Below are positions 1 through 6,480 of a stretch of DNA of 6,545 bases, piece after piece. The notes beneath the pieces are model-generated. The model was not told where the DNA came from and searched no databases. It was given only the letters and a program-made list of their open reading frames with translations. How positions within the stretch are numbered: the stretch's first letter is position 1; each line of letters opens with the position of its first letter. The translations under genes were made by a program, and so were the position numbers. Source of the stretch: Oscillospiraceae bacterium (GTDB taxonomy: Bacteria; Bacillota; Clostridia; Oscillospirales; Ruminococcaceae); the NCBI GenBank assembly GCA_900765125.1, contig CAAFQL010000094.1:1-6545 (forward strand), given 5' to 3'.

Positions 1-2451
1 GTGCAGCTTATAGGTGCGATCGTACTGCATCAGGGACGTATCGCAGAAATGAAAACCGGTGAAGGTAAAACTCTTGTTGCCTGTGTTTCTGCTTATCTCA
101 ATGCACTCCCCGGTAAGGGCGTTCATATCGTAACAGTAAACGACTATCTGGCAAAAACACAGTCAGACGAAATGGGTAAGGTTCTGCGTTACCTCGGTCT
201 TACTGTTGGCTGTATTCTTCATGGTCTTAATAACGACCAGCGCCGCGAAGCTTATAACTGTGATGTTACATACGGTACAAATAATGAACTTGGCTTTGAC
301 TATCTTCGTGATAATATGGTTATCTACAAGAAGGACAAGGTTCAGAGAGAACATAATTTTGCTATCGTGGACGAGGTAGATTCTATTCTTATCGACGAAG
401 CAAGAACACCTCTTATTATTTCTGGTAAGGGAGACAAGTCAACTGCACTTTATGGTGTTGTTGACAAATTTGCAAAAACACTGAATCCTACAGTTATTGT
501 TGAAACAGACTCTAAGCAGGATCAGGAAGAAATAAATCAGGAAGCCGACTATATTGTTGATGAAAAAGCTAAAACTGCAACTATCACACGTCGTGGTATC
601 AAGAAAGCTGAGGATTACTTTGCCATTGATAATCTTATGGATCCTGACAATATGACCCTTATGCATCACATCAATCAGGCTCTTAAAGCAAACGGTGTTA
701 TGCGCAAGGATATTGACTATATCGTTGAAGACGGCGAAGTAGTTATTATCGACGAATTTACAGGTCGTAAGATGCTTGGACGTAGATTTAATGACGGTTT
801 GCATCAGGCTATTGAAGCTAAGGAAGATGTAAAGGTAATGCGTGAGTCAAAGACTCTTGCTACTATTACATTCCAGAATTATTTCCGTCTTTATAACAAG
901 CTTTCTGGTATGACCGGTACTGCTATGACAGAGGAAGATGAATTCCGTGAGATCTACAAGCTTGATGTTATCGCTATCCCGACTAACCGTCCGGTTCAGA
1001 GAATTGACCACAACGATCTTATTTACCGTACAGAAGCTGCCAAATACCGTGCTATTATCGATCAGATCATCGAATGCCACGAAAAAGGACAGCCTGTTTT
1101 GGTTGGTACTATTTCTATTGAAAAGTCTGAACTTCTTTCCGCTATGCTCAAAAAGAAAGGCGTAAAGCATGAGGTACTGAACGCTAAGTACCACGCTAAG
1201 GAAGCCGAGATCGTTGCACAGGCTGGTAAGCTGGGGGCTGTTACTATCGCTACCAATATGGCTGGCCGTGGTACAGATATTATGCTCGGCGGTAACGCTG
1301 AATTCCTTGCACGTGCTGAAATGCGTAAGAGAGAGTATCCGGAAGAGATCATCACTGAAGCTATCGGTTATGCTGATACTGATAATGAAGAAGTTCTGGA
1401 AGCCCGCAAGGTATATCAGGAACTTTATAAGAAATTCGGCGAAGAAGTGAAGGAAAAAGCTGTTTCTGTAAAGGAAGCAGGCGGTCTGTATATTCTTGGT
1501 ACTGAGCGTCATGAGTCGAGACGTATTGATAACCAGCTCCGTGGACGTTCAGGACGTCAGGGTGACGAGGGCGAAAGCCGATTCTTCCTGTCTGTTGAGG
1601 ACGATCTGATGCGTATATTTGCAGGCGATCGTTTAGAAAATATGATGCGTACTCTGAATGTTGATGAAGATACTCCTATCGAAAGCAAAATGCTTACAAG
1701 AATCGTTGAGTCTTCTCAACGCAAGGTTGAAGGACGTAACTTCAGTATTCGTAAGAATGTCCTCAACTATGATGACGTTATGAACACACAGCGTGAGATC
1801 ATATACAAACAGAGATCACAGGTTCTGGATGGTGAAGATCTCCACGAAAGCATTCTCAAGATGATGGACGATATGATCGCTTCTACTGTAAATATGTATG
1901 CTGATGATGAGCTTACTGAACACAGCGAGTGGAATATAGTTGGTCTGAGAGAACACTTCATGGGCTGGCTCACTGACGAAAACGATCTCAATTACGAAAC
2001 AGAAGATCTTGACAAGATGTCAGCATCTGATATTACAAAGGCTCTACAGGATAAGGCTAAATCTATCTATGCTGCCAAGGAAGAAGAATACGGCGGCGAT
2101 ACTATTCGTGAGCTTGAACGTGTTATCATGCTTAAGGTAGTTGATACAAAGTGGATGGCACATATTGATGATATGAGTGAACTGAAAAAGGGTATCGGAC
2201 TTCGTGCATACGGTCAGAAGAACCCTGTTGTCGAGTACCGTTATGAGGGCTTTGAAATGTTCGACGCTATGGTCGCTTCTATTCAGGAGGAAACTGTTCA
2301 TATGCTTCTTACTGTAAGATTGCAACAAAACAAGGCTCCTGAGCGTGAACAGGTCGCAAAGCCTGACGCACCAAATGCAGGTTCCGGTGATGGCAGCTTT
2401 GGCAATCAGCGTAGAAATCCTGAAAGAGCAGCTAAGAAAAATAAGAAATAA
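1..2451 (+). CDS. secA: Preprotein translocase ATPase SecA, 5'-truncated by the window edge
   Basis: SecA is the cytosolic motor ATPase that docks on SecYEG and pushes unfolded preproteins across the membrane. The frame is open from base 1. The first codon (GTG) is an internal valine matching the family's VQL segment just before Walker A, so about 80-85 residues lie upstream of the window. In window numbering: Walker A TGEGKT 19-24; YGTNNELGFDYLRDNM 91-106; Walker B DEVD 124-127, followed by IDEARTPLIISG 131-142; the preprotein cross-linking region follows; GMTGTA 303-308; VGTISIEKSE from 368; NMAGRGTDIMLGG 419-431; the arginine-finger helicase motif LRGRSGRQGD 513-522; helical scaffold with VVDTKWMAHIDDM 713-725 and GIGLRAYGQKNPVVEY. 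All ATPase motifs look intact, so this is the general SecA1 type. The C-terminus ends in a basic KKNKK tail and lacks the usual Cys-rich zinc motif (CPCGSGKKYKKC-like). It is probably transcribed from upstream of the window. Its stop codon lies inside an A/T helix of the following leader. Confidence 0.97.
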   Translation: MQLIGAIVLHQGRIAEMKTGEGKTLVACVSAYLNALPGKGVHIVTVNDYLAKTQSDEMGKVLRYLGLTVGCILHGLNNDQRREAYNCDVTYGTNNELGFDYLRDNMVIYKKDKVQREHNFAIVDEVDSILIDEARTPLIISGKGDKSTALYGVVDKFAKTLNPTVIVETDSKQDQEEINQEADYIVDEKAKTATITRRGIKKAEDYFAIDNLMDPDNMTLMHHINQALKANGVMRKDIDYIVEDGEVVIIDEFTGRKMLGRRFNDGLHQAIEAKEDVKVMRESKTLATITFQNYFRLYNKLSGMTGTAMTEEDEFREIYKLDVIAIPTNRPVQRIDHNDLIYRTEAAKYRAIIDQIIECHEKGQPVLVGTISIEKSELLSAMLKKKGVKHEVLNAKYHAKEAEIVAQAGKLGAVTIATNMAGRGTDIMLGGNAEFLARAEMRKREYPEEIITEAIGYADTDNEEVLEARKVYQELYKKFGEEVKEKAVSVKEAGGLYILGTERHESRRIDNQLRGRSGRQGDEGESRFFLSVEDDLMRIFAGDRLENMMRTLNVDEDTPIESKMLTRIVESSQRKVEGRNFSIRKNVLNYDDVMNTQREIIYKQRSQVLDGEDLHESILKMMDDMIASTVNMYADDELTEHSEWNIVGLREHFMGWLTDENDLNYETEDLDKMSASDITKALQDKAKSIYAAKEEEYGGDTIRELERVIMLKVVDTKWMAHIDDMSELKKGIGLRAYGQKNPVVEYRYEGFEMFDAMVASIQEETVHMLLTVRLQQNKAPEREQVAKPDAPNAGSGDGSFGNQRRNPERAAKKNKK

Positions 2452-2528
2452 TTAAAACAATCCGAGCTGTAACCAGCTCGACTGCCCTACTACGGCCACC
2501 ACTTAACTTTTTTAATTATTTACAGCAT

Positions 2529-2587
2529 ATCAGCCGACTGGCAGGTGGCAATATGCTTATTTGCAAATAAAAAAATAAAGGGCTGAT
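2529..2587 (+). promoter_or_regulatory. Alternative antiterminator pairing
   Basis: ATCAGCC (2529-2535) is a perfect 7-bp complement of GGCTGAT (2581-2587), which is most of the 5' arm of the downstream terminator. The same upstream bases take part in the 3' edge of the P3 left arm (2529-2530) and in the small GCC/GGC stem (2533-2535). The upstream fold and this pairing therefore exclude each other, and this pairing excludes the terminator. That is the usual geometry of a transcription attenuator: a stable upstream fold leaves the terminator free (OFF), and loss of that fold allows antitermination (ON). The complementarity is direct; the switching is inferred. Confidence 0.4.
2557..2570. repeat. 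Perfect 14-bp palindrome between P3 and the terminator
   Basis: TTATTTGCAAATAA reads the same on both strands. It sits in the linker between the P3 hairpin and the terminator. It could be a weak hairpin spacer (4-bp TTAT/ATAA stem with loop TTGCAA) or a DNA-level operator. With an A/T-rich composition, chance is also plausible, so no function is assigned. Confidence 0.3.
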
Positions 2588-2622
2588 GCAAATTTAAATC
2601 TTGCAGCAGCCCTTTTGTTTTT
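2577..2622 (+). terminator. Intrinsic terminator / attenuator in front of the methyltransferase gene
   Basis: The arm AAAGGGCTG (2577-2585) pairs with CAGCCCTTT (2607-2615) for 9 bp. After an A/G mismatch (2586/2606) the helix continues as TGCAA (2587-2591) with TTGCA (2601-2605), closing a 9-nt loop. A tract TTTTGTTTTT (2613-2622) follows. This is a strong rho-independent signal. It lies 126 nt after the secA stop, and the Shine-Dalgarno of the next gene begins on the very next base (2623). The placement suggests a regulated attenuator rather than only the end of the secA transcript. If it were only the latter, a promoter for the next gene would have to overlap the hairpin, and I see none. 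Confidence 0.85.
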
Positions 2623-2630
2623 AAGGAGGA
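2623..2630 (+). promoter_or_regulatory. Ribosome binding site that fixes the methyltransferase start
   Basis: AAGGAGGA lies 5 nt before ATG 2636-2638. This near-consensus site excludes the in-frame TTG at 2615, which lies inside the terminator T-tract and has no ribosome binding site. The site directly abuts the terminator, so transcription past the terminator is needed for any mRNA from an upstream promoter to carry it. Confidence 0.9.
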
Positions 2631-2635
2631 TATTT

Positions 2636-3397
2636 ATGGATACAGGTTACGAGACTTTTTCACAATACTATGATGGACTTACGGAAAACGTCGATTACAA
2701 AAGCCGTTCCGAATATTTTCACAGACTTATTAAAAAGCATAAAAAAAGCAGTGGAGATGTTCTGCTCGACCTTGCCTGCGGTACAGGCAGTATGGCTGAG
2801 GAAATGTGTCGGCTTTCATATGACGTTATAGGAGCTGACTACTCATATGGAATGCTCAGCCGTGCTATGGATAAAAAGATTGAAAGCGGTCTGCCTATTC
2901 AGTATATCTGTCAGGATATGCGTGAACTGGAGCTTTACGGAGCAGTTGACGCTGTAATATGTACTCTCGACAGTCTAAATCATCTTGACAGCCTTGACGA
3001 TGTAAAAACAGTATTCCGCAGAGTTTATGATAATCTTGAAAACGGCGGTGTTTTCATTTTTGATATGAATACTCCTTATAAACATCGTGAAGTTCTGGGA
3101 AATCAGATATATATATATGACACAGATAATGTATACTGTATCTGGGAAAACAATTTTGATTCCCATGATAACACAGTAAATATACGTCTGGACTTTTTCA
3201 AACTTGAATCAGACGGAAAATACACAAGAAGCTGCGAAGAAATAACCGAACACGCCTATGAGCCGTCAGATGTTCATAAAGCACTTGAAACTACGGGCTT
3301 TAAGGTAATAGGGTGCTATCATGCAGATACAGAAGAAAAGCTTAATGATAAAAGTGAACGAATGGTATTTGTTGTACGTAAACAGGAGGTAAAATAA
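2636..3397 (+). CDS. Class I SAM-dependent methyltransferase, substrate unknown
   Basis: A 253-residue soluble protein with the Rossmann-type SAM-binding fold. It transfers a methyl group from S-adenosylmethionine; the acceptor cannot be read from the sequence. The N-terminal segment YETFSQYYDGLTENVDY (about 5-21) resembles the FAxxYDxL opening of the Methyltransf_25-like group that includes Bacillus YqeM. Motif I is VLLDLACGTG (42-51). The acidic residue ending strand 2 is D68 in VIGADYS. The motif around QDMREL (93-98) probably contacts the adenine. Motif IV is AVDAVICTLDSLNHL (103-117). The C-terminal half continues as a mixed alpha/beta region ending in MVFVVRKQEVK. There is no signal peptide or membrane segment. 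The stop TAA is directly followed by the hslO ATG, and the hslO ribosome binding site (AGGAGGT, 3384-3390) lies in this gene's last codons, so the two are translationally coupled. Expression probably depends on passing the terminator just upstream. The (AT)6 run at 3107-3118 is in frame. Confidence 0.9.
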   Translation: MDTGYETFSQYYDGLTENVDYKSRSEYFHRLIKKHKKSSGDVLLDLACGTGSMAEEMCRLSYDVIGADYSYGMLSRAMDKKIESGLPIQYICQDMRELELYGAVDAVICTLDSLNHLDSLDDVKTVFRRVYDNLENGGVFIFDMNTPYKHREVLGNQIYIYDTDNVYCIWENNFDSHDNTVNIRLDFFKLESDGKYTRSCEEITEHAYEPSDVHKALETTGFKVIGCYHADTEEKLNDKSERMVFVVRKQEVK

Positions 3398-4267
3398 ATG
3401 GGTATACTTAAAAGAGCTATTGCTAAGGATGCATCTGTTGTATCCTGCGCAGTAGATGCAACTGATATAGTAGCTGAGATAGAGCATATTCACAAGACAT
3501 CAGCAGTAATTACGGCAGGACTGGGCAGACTTTCTATTGCAGCAAGTATGATGGGATACGGTCTGAAAAATGATGGTGATACCATAACTCTTCGTGTTAA
3601 AGGTGGTGGTCCCGCAGGAATGCTTGTTGCAGTTGCAGACAGCCACGGTAATGTCAAAAGCTACGCTGATCATCCTGTCGTAGAGATACCTCTTAATGAA
3701 AATGGAAAGCTTGACGTAGGCAGAGCTATCGGTCATAACGGCTCACTTTCCGTAGTAAAGGATCTGGGTCTTAAAGAACCCTATGTTGGAATGTGTCCTC
3801 TTGTATCCGGAGAAATTGCAGAAGATATTGCAAGATATTACGCTGACAGCGAGCAGACACCTACAGTATGTGGTTTAGGAGTACTTGTCAATCCAGATCT
3901 AACGGTTAATGTTGCAGGCGGATATTTAATACACGTACTCCCCTTTGCAGATGATTCTGTTATAGATATAATTGAAAGGAATTTGCAAACTATGCCGCCG
4001 GTTACAAAAATGATGACTAATGGTATGACAGCAGAAGATATAACACTTAAACTTCTTGAAGGACTTGAACCGAATATACTTGATGAAAATGAGGTTTTCT
4101 ATAAGTGTAGTTGCAGCCGTGAAAGAACTGAAAAAATTCTCTATAGTCTTGGCTGCGATGAACTGAAATCTATGGCAGATGAAGGTGAACCAATTACAGT
4201 AAACTGCCATTTTTGCGATAAAAAGTATATATTCACACCGGAGGAACTGCTAAAGCTAAGAAAGTAA
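3398..4267 (+). CDS. hslO: Redox-regulated molecular chaperone Hsp33
   Basis: Hsp33 is a cytosolic holdase chaperone, inactive while reduced with zinc bound. It is switched on by oxidation and unfolding stress, when its C-terminal cysteines form disulfides. The 289-residue length is normal for the family. The N-terminal chaperone core carries family motifs such as LRVKGGGPAGMLVAVAD (about 65-81), GRAIGHNGSLSVVKDLG (about 108-124), YVGMCPLVSGEIAEDIARYYADSEQ (split here for reading) and a GGYLIHVLP strand. The C-terminal zinc module has all four ligands: C237 and C239 (CSC), and C270 and C273 (CHFC). An extra cysteine, C253, lies between the two pairs. The start is ATG 3398, directly after the preceding TAA, with AGGAGGT (3384-3390) 7 nt upstream. 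It is the second gene of a two-gene unit with the methyltransferase and is followed by a terminator. Confidence 0.96.
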   Translation: MGILKRAIAKDASVVSCAVDATDIVAEIEHIHKTSAVITAGLGRLSIAASMMGYGLKNDGDTITLRVKGGGPAGMLVAVADSHGNVKSYADHPVVEIPLNENGKLDVGRAIGHNGSLSVVKDLGLKEPYVGMCPLVSGEIAEDIARYYADSEQTPTVCGLGVLVNPDLTVNVAGGYLIHVLPFADDSVIDIIERNLQTMPPVTKMMTNGMTAEDITLKLLEGLEPNILDENEVFYKCSCSRERTEKILYSLGCDELKSMADEGEPITVNCHFCDKKYIFTPEELLKLRK

Positions 4268-4278
4268 ACATAAAATAT

Positions 4279-4316
4279 AAAGAACTGCCGCATTTTTGAT
4301 ATGCAGCAGCTCTTTT
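4279..4316. terminator. Probable bidirectional terminator between hslO and pnp
   Basis: AAAGA (4279-4283) pairs with TCTTT (4311-4315), CTGC (4285-4288) with GCAG (4306-4309), and GCAT (4290-4293) with ATGC (4301-4304). Single mismatches interrupt the helix at 4284/4310 and 4289/4305, and the loop has 7 nt. On the plus strand a T-rich run follows (TTTTATTATATTTATT), ending the hslO transcript 12 nt past its stop. On the minus strand the helix is followed by TATATTTTATG, so it can also end pnp transcription. The genes converge and only 78 nt separate them, which fits one shared terminator. Confidence 0.75.
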
Positions 4317-4345
4317 ATTATATTTATTTATACCATATAGTTTGA

Positions 4346-6463
4346 TCAGTTGTTTTCAGCCTTGCGCTGTTCAAGTTCAATAAGTGCATCCTTACGTGAC
4401 AGACTGATCTTTCCATCCTTGATTTCCATTACTTTAACAATAATCTCATCGCCAACAGAAACTACATCTTCAACATTCTCAACACGACATTTATCCAGCT
4501 TTGAAACATGAACAAGACCATCCTTGCCCGGTGCTATCTCAACAAATGCACCAAACTGCTTGATAGATACAACCTTACCACGGTAAAGTGCTCCTACTTC
4601 AGGGTCAAGGGCAATGGTATGAACGATCTGAAGTGCCTTCTGGCATCCTTCCATACTCTGACCGCTGATAAATACACCGCCGTCCTCATTGATGTCAATT
4701 TTAACATCACACTCAGCAGAAATCTTCTGAATAACCTTGCCGCCCTGACCGATAACTTCACGGATTTTATCTACAGGTATCTTTGTCTGGAACATCTTTG
4801 GTGCATATTCGTTTACGGTTTCTCTCGGCTCAGAAATAGACTTCAGCATAATTTCATCAAGAATATACAGACGTGCTTTTCTTGTCTTTTCGAATGCTTC
4901 CTTGATAATAGCAGGTGTCAGACCGTCAACCTTTATATCCACCTGAATTGCTGTGATACCATTATGTGTACCGCCAACTTTAAAGTCCATGTCACCATAG
5001 AAATCTTCAAGACCCTGAATATCAACCATTGTCATGAATTCATCACTATCTGGCTTTGTAATAAGACCGCATGAGATACCTGCAACAGGAGCTTTCAGCG
5101 GAACACCCGCATCCATAAGAGCAAGTGTAGAGCCGCAAATTGAGCCCTGAGAAGTTGAACCATTAGATGAAAGAACTTCTGAAACAAGACGCATAGCATA
5201 TGGAAATTCTTCTACAGACGGCAGAACAGGTACAAGTGCTCTTTCAGCCAGTGCACCGTGACCGATCTCACGTCTGCCCGGACCTCTGCTGGGCTTTGTT
5301 TCGCCTACAGAATAAGATGGGAAGTTGTACTGGTGCATATAACGCTTTGATGTCTCTTCATCCAGACCGTCAAGCTTCTGAGCTTCGCTTACAGGACCAA
5401 GAGTAGCAATAGTAAGAACCTGAGTCTGACCTCTTGTGAAGAGCCCTGAACCGTGAACTCTTGGAAGCAGACCTACTTCGGCAGAAAGAGGACGTATTTC
5501 ATCAATACCTCTGCCGTCAACACGCTTGCCCTCATAGAGCCAGTTACGAACGATCTTCTTCTGAAGCTTATATAAGCACTCATCGATCATTGCACCCTGT
5601 TCAGGATATGCTTCGTCAAACTTTTCATGAATAGCATCAGCAATAGGCTGGAGTCTTGCATCTCTTTCATTTTTATCGTCAGTATCAAGAGCATACTTTA
5701 CCTGCTCTGCAAAATCAGCTTCCATAGCGTCAAACAGATCGTGATCAACATCCATAGACTGGAATTCAAACTTAGGCTTGCCGATAGCGTCACGGATCTC
5801 ATTGATAAAGGAAACCATCTTCTTTATTTCCTCATGACCTGTCATAATAGCCTCAAGCATCAAATCATCCGGAACTTCATTAGCGCCGGCTTCGATCATA
5901 ACGATCTTTTCCATAGAACCTGCAACAGTAAGCTGGAGGTCGTTATTAGCTCTCTGCTCAAGTGTAGGATTAAGAACAAGTTTACCGTCACAAAGTCCAA
6001 CACTTATACCTGCAATAGGGCCATTCCACGGAATATCAGAAATTGAAATAGCAATAGATGTAGCCAGCATACCTGTAATTTCAGGTGAACAGTCAGGATC
6101 TACAGCCATAACAGTCATAACAACGGAAACGTCATTACGCATATCCTTAGGAAACAGCGGACGAATAGGACGGTCTACCATACGTGATGTCAGGATAGCC
6201 TTTTCAGACGGCTTACCCTCTCTCTTTGTAAAAGAACCCGGAATTCTGCCTACAGCGTACATACGCTCCTCGTAGTCAACTGAAAGCGGGAAAAAGTCAA
6301 CGCCATCTCTGGGCTTTGCACTTGCTGTAACATTTGCCATAACAACAGTTTCACCATACCTTACCCAGCATGAACCGTTTGACAGCGCACAGGTCTTACC
6401 TGTTTCAACTACAACAGGACGACCGGCAAATGTTGTCTCAAACTTTCTGTAATTTTCAAACAT
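4346..6463 (-). CDS. pnp: Polyribonucleotide nucleotidyltransferase (PNPase)
   Basis: PNPase is a trimeric 3'-to-5' exoribonuclease that degrades RNA with phosphate, releasing nucleoside diphosphates; it can also add tails. It takes part in mRNA and sRNA turnover. The 705-residue protein has the full domain order: first RNase PH domain with GRIPGSFTKREG (72-83) and RPIRPLFP (98-105); a helical linker (about 235-310); second, catalytic RNase PH domain with the phosphate-binding SSNGSTSQGS stretch around 432-441; and LEDFYGDMDFK, in which D487, D493 and K495 match Escherichia coli D486, D492 and K494. A KH domain with GQGG at 572-575 and an S1 RNA-binding domain from about 627 to 690 (FGAFVEI, GLVHVSKL, ISLSRKDAL) follow. 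The start ATG (6463-6461) has AGAAAGGA upstream at 8-9 nt spacing. It ends in TGA at 4348-4346. It is transcribed toward hslO. Nothing is truncated or missing. Confidence 0.98.
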   Translation of the reverse strand: MFENYRKFETTFAGRPVVVETGKTCALSNGSCWVRYGETVVMANVTASAKPRDGVDFFPLSVDYEERMYAVGRIPGSFTKREGKPSEKAILTSRMVDRPIRPLFPKDMRNDVSVVMTVMAVDPDCSPEITGMLATSIAISISDIPWNGPIAGISVGLCDGKLVLNPTLEQRANNDLQLTVAGSMEKIVMIEAGANEVPDDLMLEAIMTGHEEIKKMVSFINEIRDAIGKPKFEFQSMDVDHDLFDAMEADFAEQVKYALDTDDKNERDARLQPIADAIHEKFDEAYPEQGAMIDECLYKLQKKIVRNWLYEGKRVDGRGIDEIRPLSAEVGLLPRVHGSGLFTRGQTQVLTIATLGPVSEAQKLDGLDEETSKRYMHQYNFPSYSVGETKPSRGPGRREIGHGALAERALVPVLPSVEEFPYAMRLVSEVLSSNGSTSQGSICGSTLALMDAGVPLKAPVAGISCGLITKPDSDEFMTMVDIQGLEDFYGDMDFKVGGTHNGITAIQVDIKVDGLTPAIIKEAFEKTRKARLYILDEIMLKSISEPRETVNEYAPKMFQTKIPVDKIREVIGQGGKVIQKISAECDVKIDINEDGGVFISGQSMEGCQKALQIVHTIALDPEVGALYRGKVVSIKQFGAFVEIAPGKDGLVHVSKLDKCRVENVEDVVSVGDEIIVKVMEIKDGKISLSRKDALIELEQRKAENN

Positions 6464-6472
6464 TTTACAAAT

Positions 6473-6480
6473 TCCTTTCT
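6473..6480 (-). promoter_or_regulatory. Ribosome binding site of pnp
   Basis: On the minus strand AGAAAGGA precedes the ATG by 9 nt and supports the MFENYRKFE start. Its first two bases are also the end of an ATACAG repeat that can form a hairpin directly next to the site. Confidence 0.8.

Larger units (their letters stand above)
2446..2622 (+). promoter_or_regulatory. Candidate structured RNA leader (riboswitch/attenuator-like) upstream of the methyltransferase-hslO unit
   Basis: This gap is not coding but is rich in complementary segments. P1: 2446-2457 pairs with 2510-2521 (AAATAATTAAAA/TTTTAATTATTT, 12 bp, all A/T). P2: 2463-2469 with 2474-2480 (CGAGCTG/CAGCTCG, 7 bp, loop TAAC). P3: 2525-2530 with 2551-2556 (GCATAT/ATATGC), with a possible small inner stem GCC/GGC (2533-2535/2540-2542). 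A pseudoknot can form between 2495-2500 and 2544-2549 (GCCACC/GGTGGC, 6 bp, five of them G-C). A terminator closes the element at 2577-2622 and the downstream ribosome binding site follows at once. The local GC content at 2463-2500 and 2531-2549 stands out from A/T-rich surroundings, as is usual for structured RNA. The pairings are seen directly. That they form, and that they regulate the downstream genes, is inference. I do not recognise the family. Alternatives are a 3'-UTR-derived or free-standing small RNA, or a plain secA 3' end. No convincing promoter is visible in the gap. Confidence 0.5.

Noticed and set aside
1..3. GTG at the first base as the secA start
   Set aside because: It aligns with the internal valine of the conserved VQL stretch before Walker A. 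SecA has about 80-85 further residues upstream.
847..1512. Long open frame of 221 codons on the minus strand opposite secA, and other antisense frames inside secA, hslO and pnp
   Set aside because: They lie wholly inside well-conserved genes, show low-complexity F/S/T/N-rich translations, and have no ribosome binding site or family resemblance. They are reading-frame shadows.
2482..2544. Second long-range pairing CTGCC (2482-2486) with GGCAG (2540-2544)
   Set aside because: It shares base 2544 with the GCCACC/GGTGGC pairing and crosses it, so both cannot form fully. The 6-bp pairing is longer and was preferred; this one remains a weaker alternative.
2533..2549. GACTGGC similarity to SAM-I or ZTP riboswitch segments
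   Set aside because: Only a 6-7 base match. The other conserved blocks of these classes (the SAM-I GA-rich junction, the ZTP CCGCCUGGGC segment) are absent.
2540..2556. T-box-like sequence GGCAGGTGGCAA
   Set aside because: It resembles the T-box core only in part. A T-box leader needs a long specifier stem and usually precedes amino-acid or tRNA-synthetase genes; neither is seen here.
2500..2622. Dedicated promoter for the methyltransferase gene
   Set aside because: A/T-rich hexamers are present but no -35/-10 pair with 16-18 nt spacing is convincing. TTGCAA at 2561 has no suitable -10 partner.
2615..2635. TTG at 2615 as the methyltransferase start
   Set aside because: It lies in the terminator T-tract, and no ribosome binding site precedes it. 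ATG 2636 has AAGGAGGA at 5 nt.
3107..3118. (AT)6 run inside the methyltransferase gene as a phase-variation site
   Set aside because: The run is short and in frame (I-Y-I-Y), and the gene is a housekeeping type. Slippage cannot be judged from one sequence.
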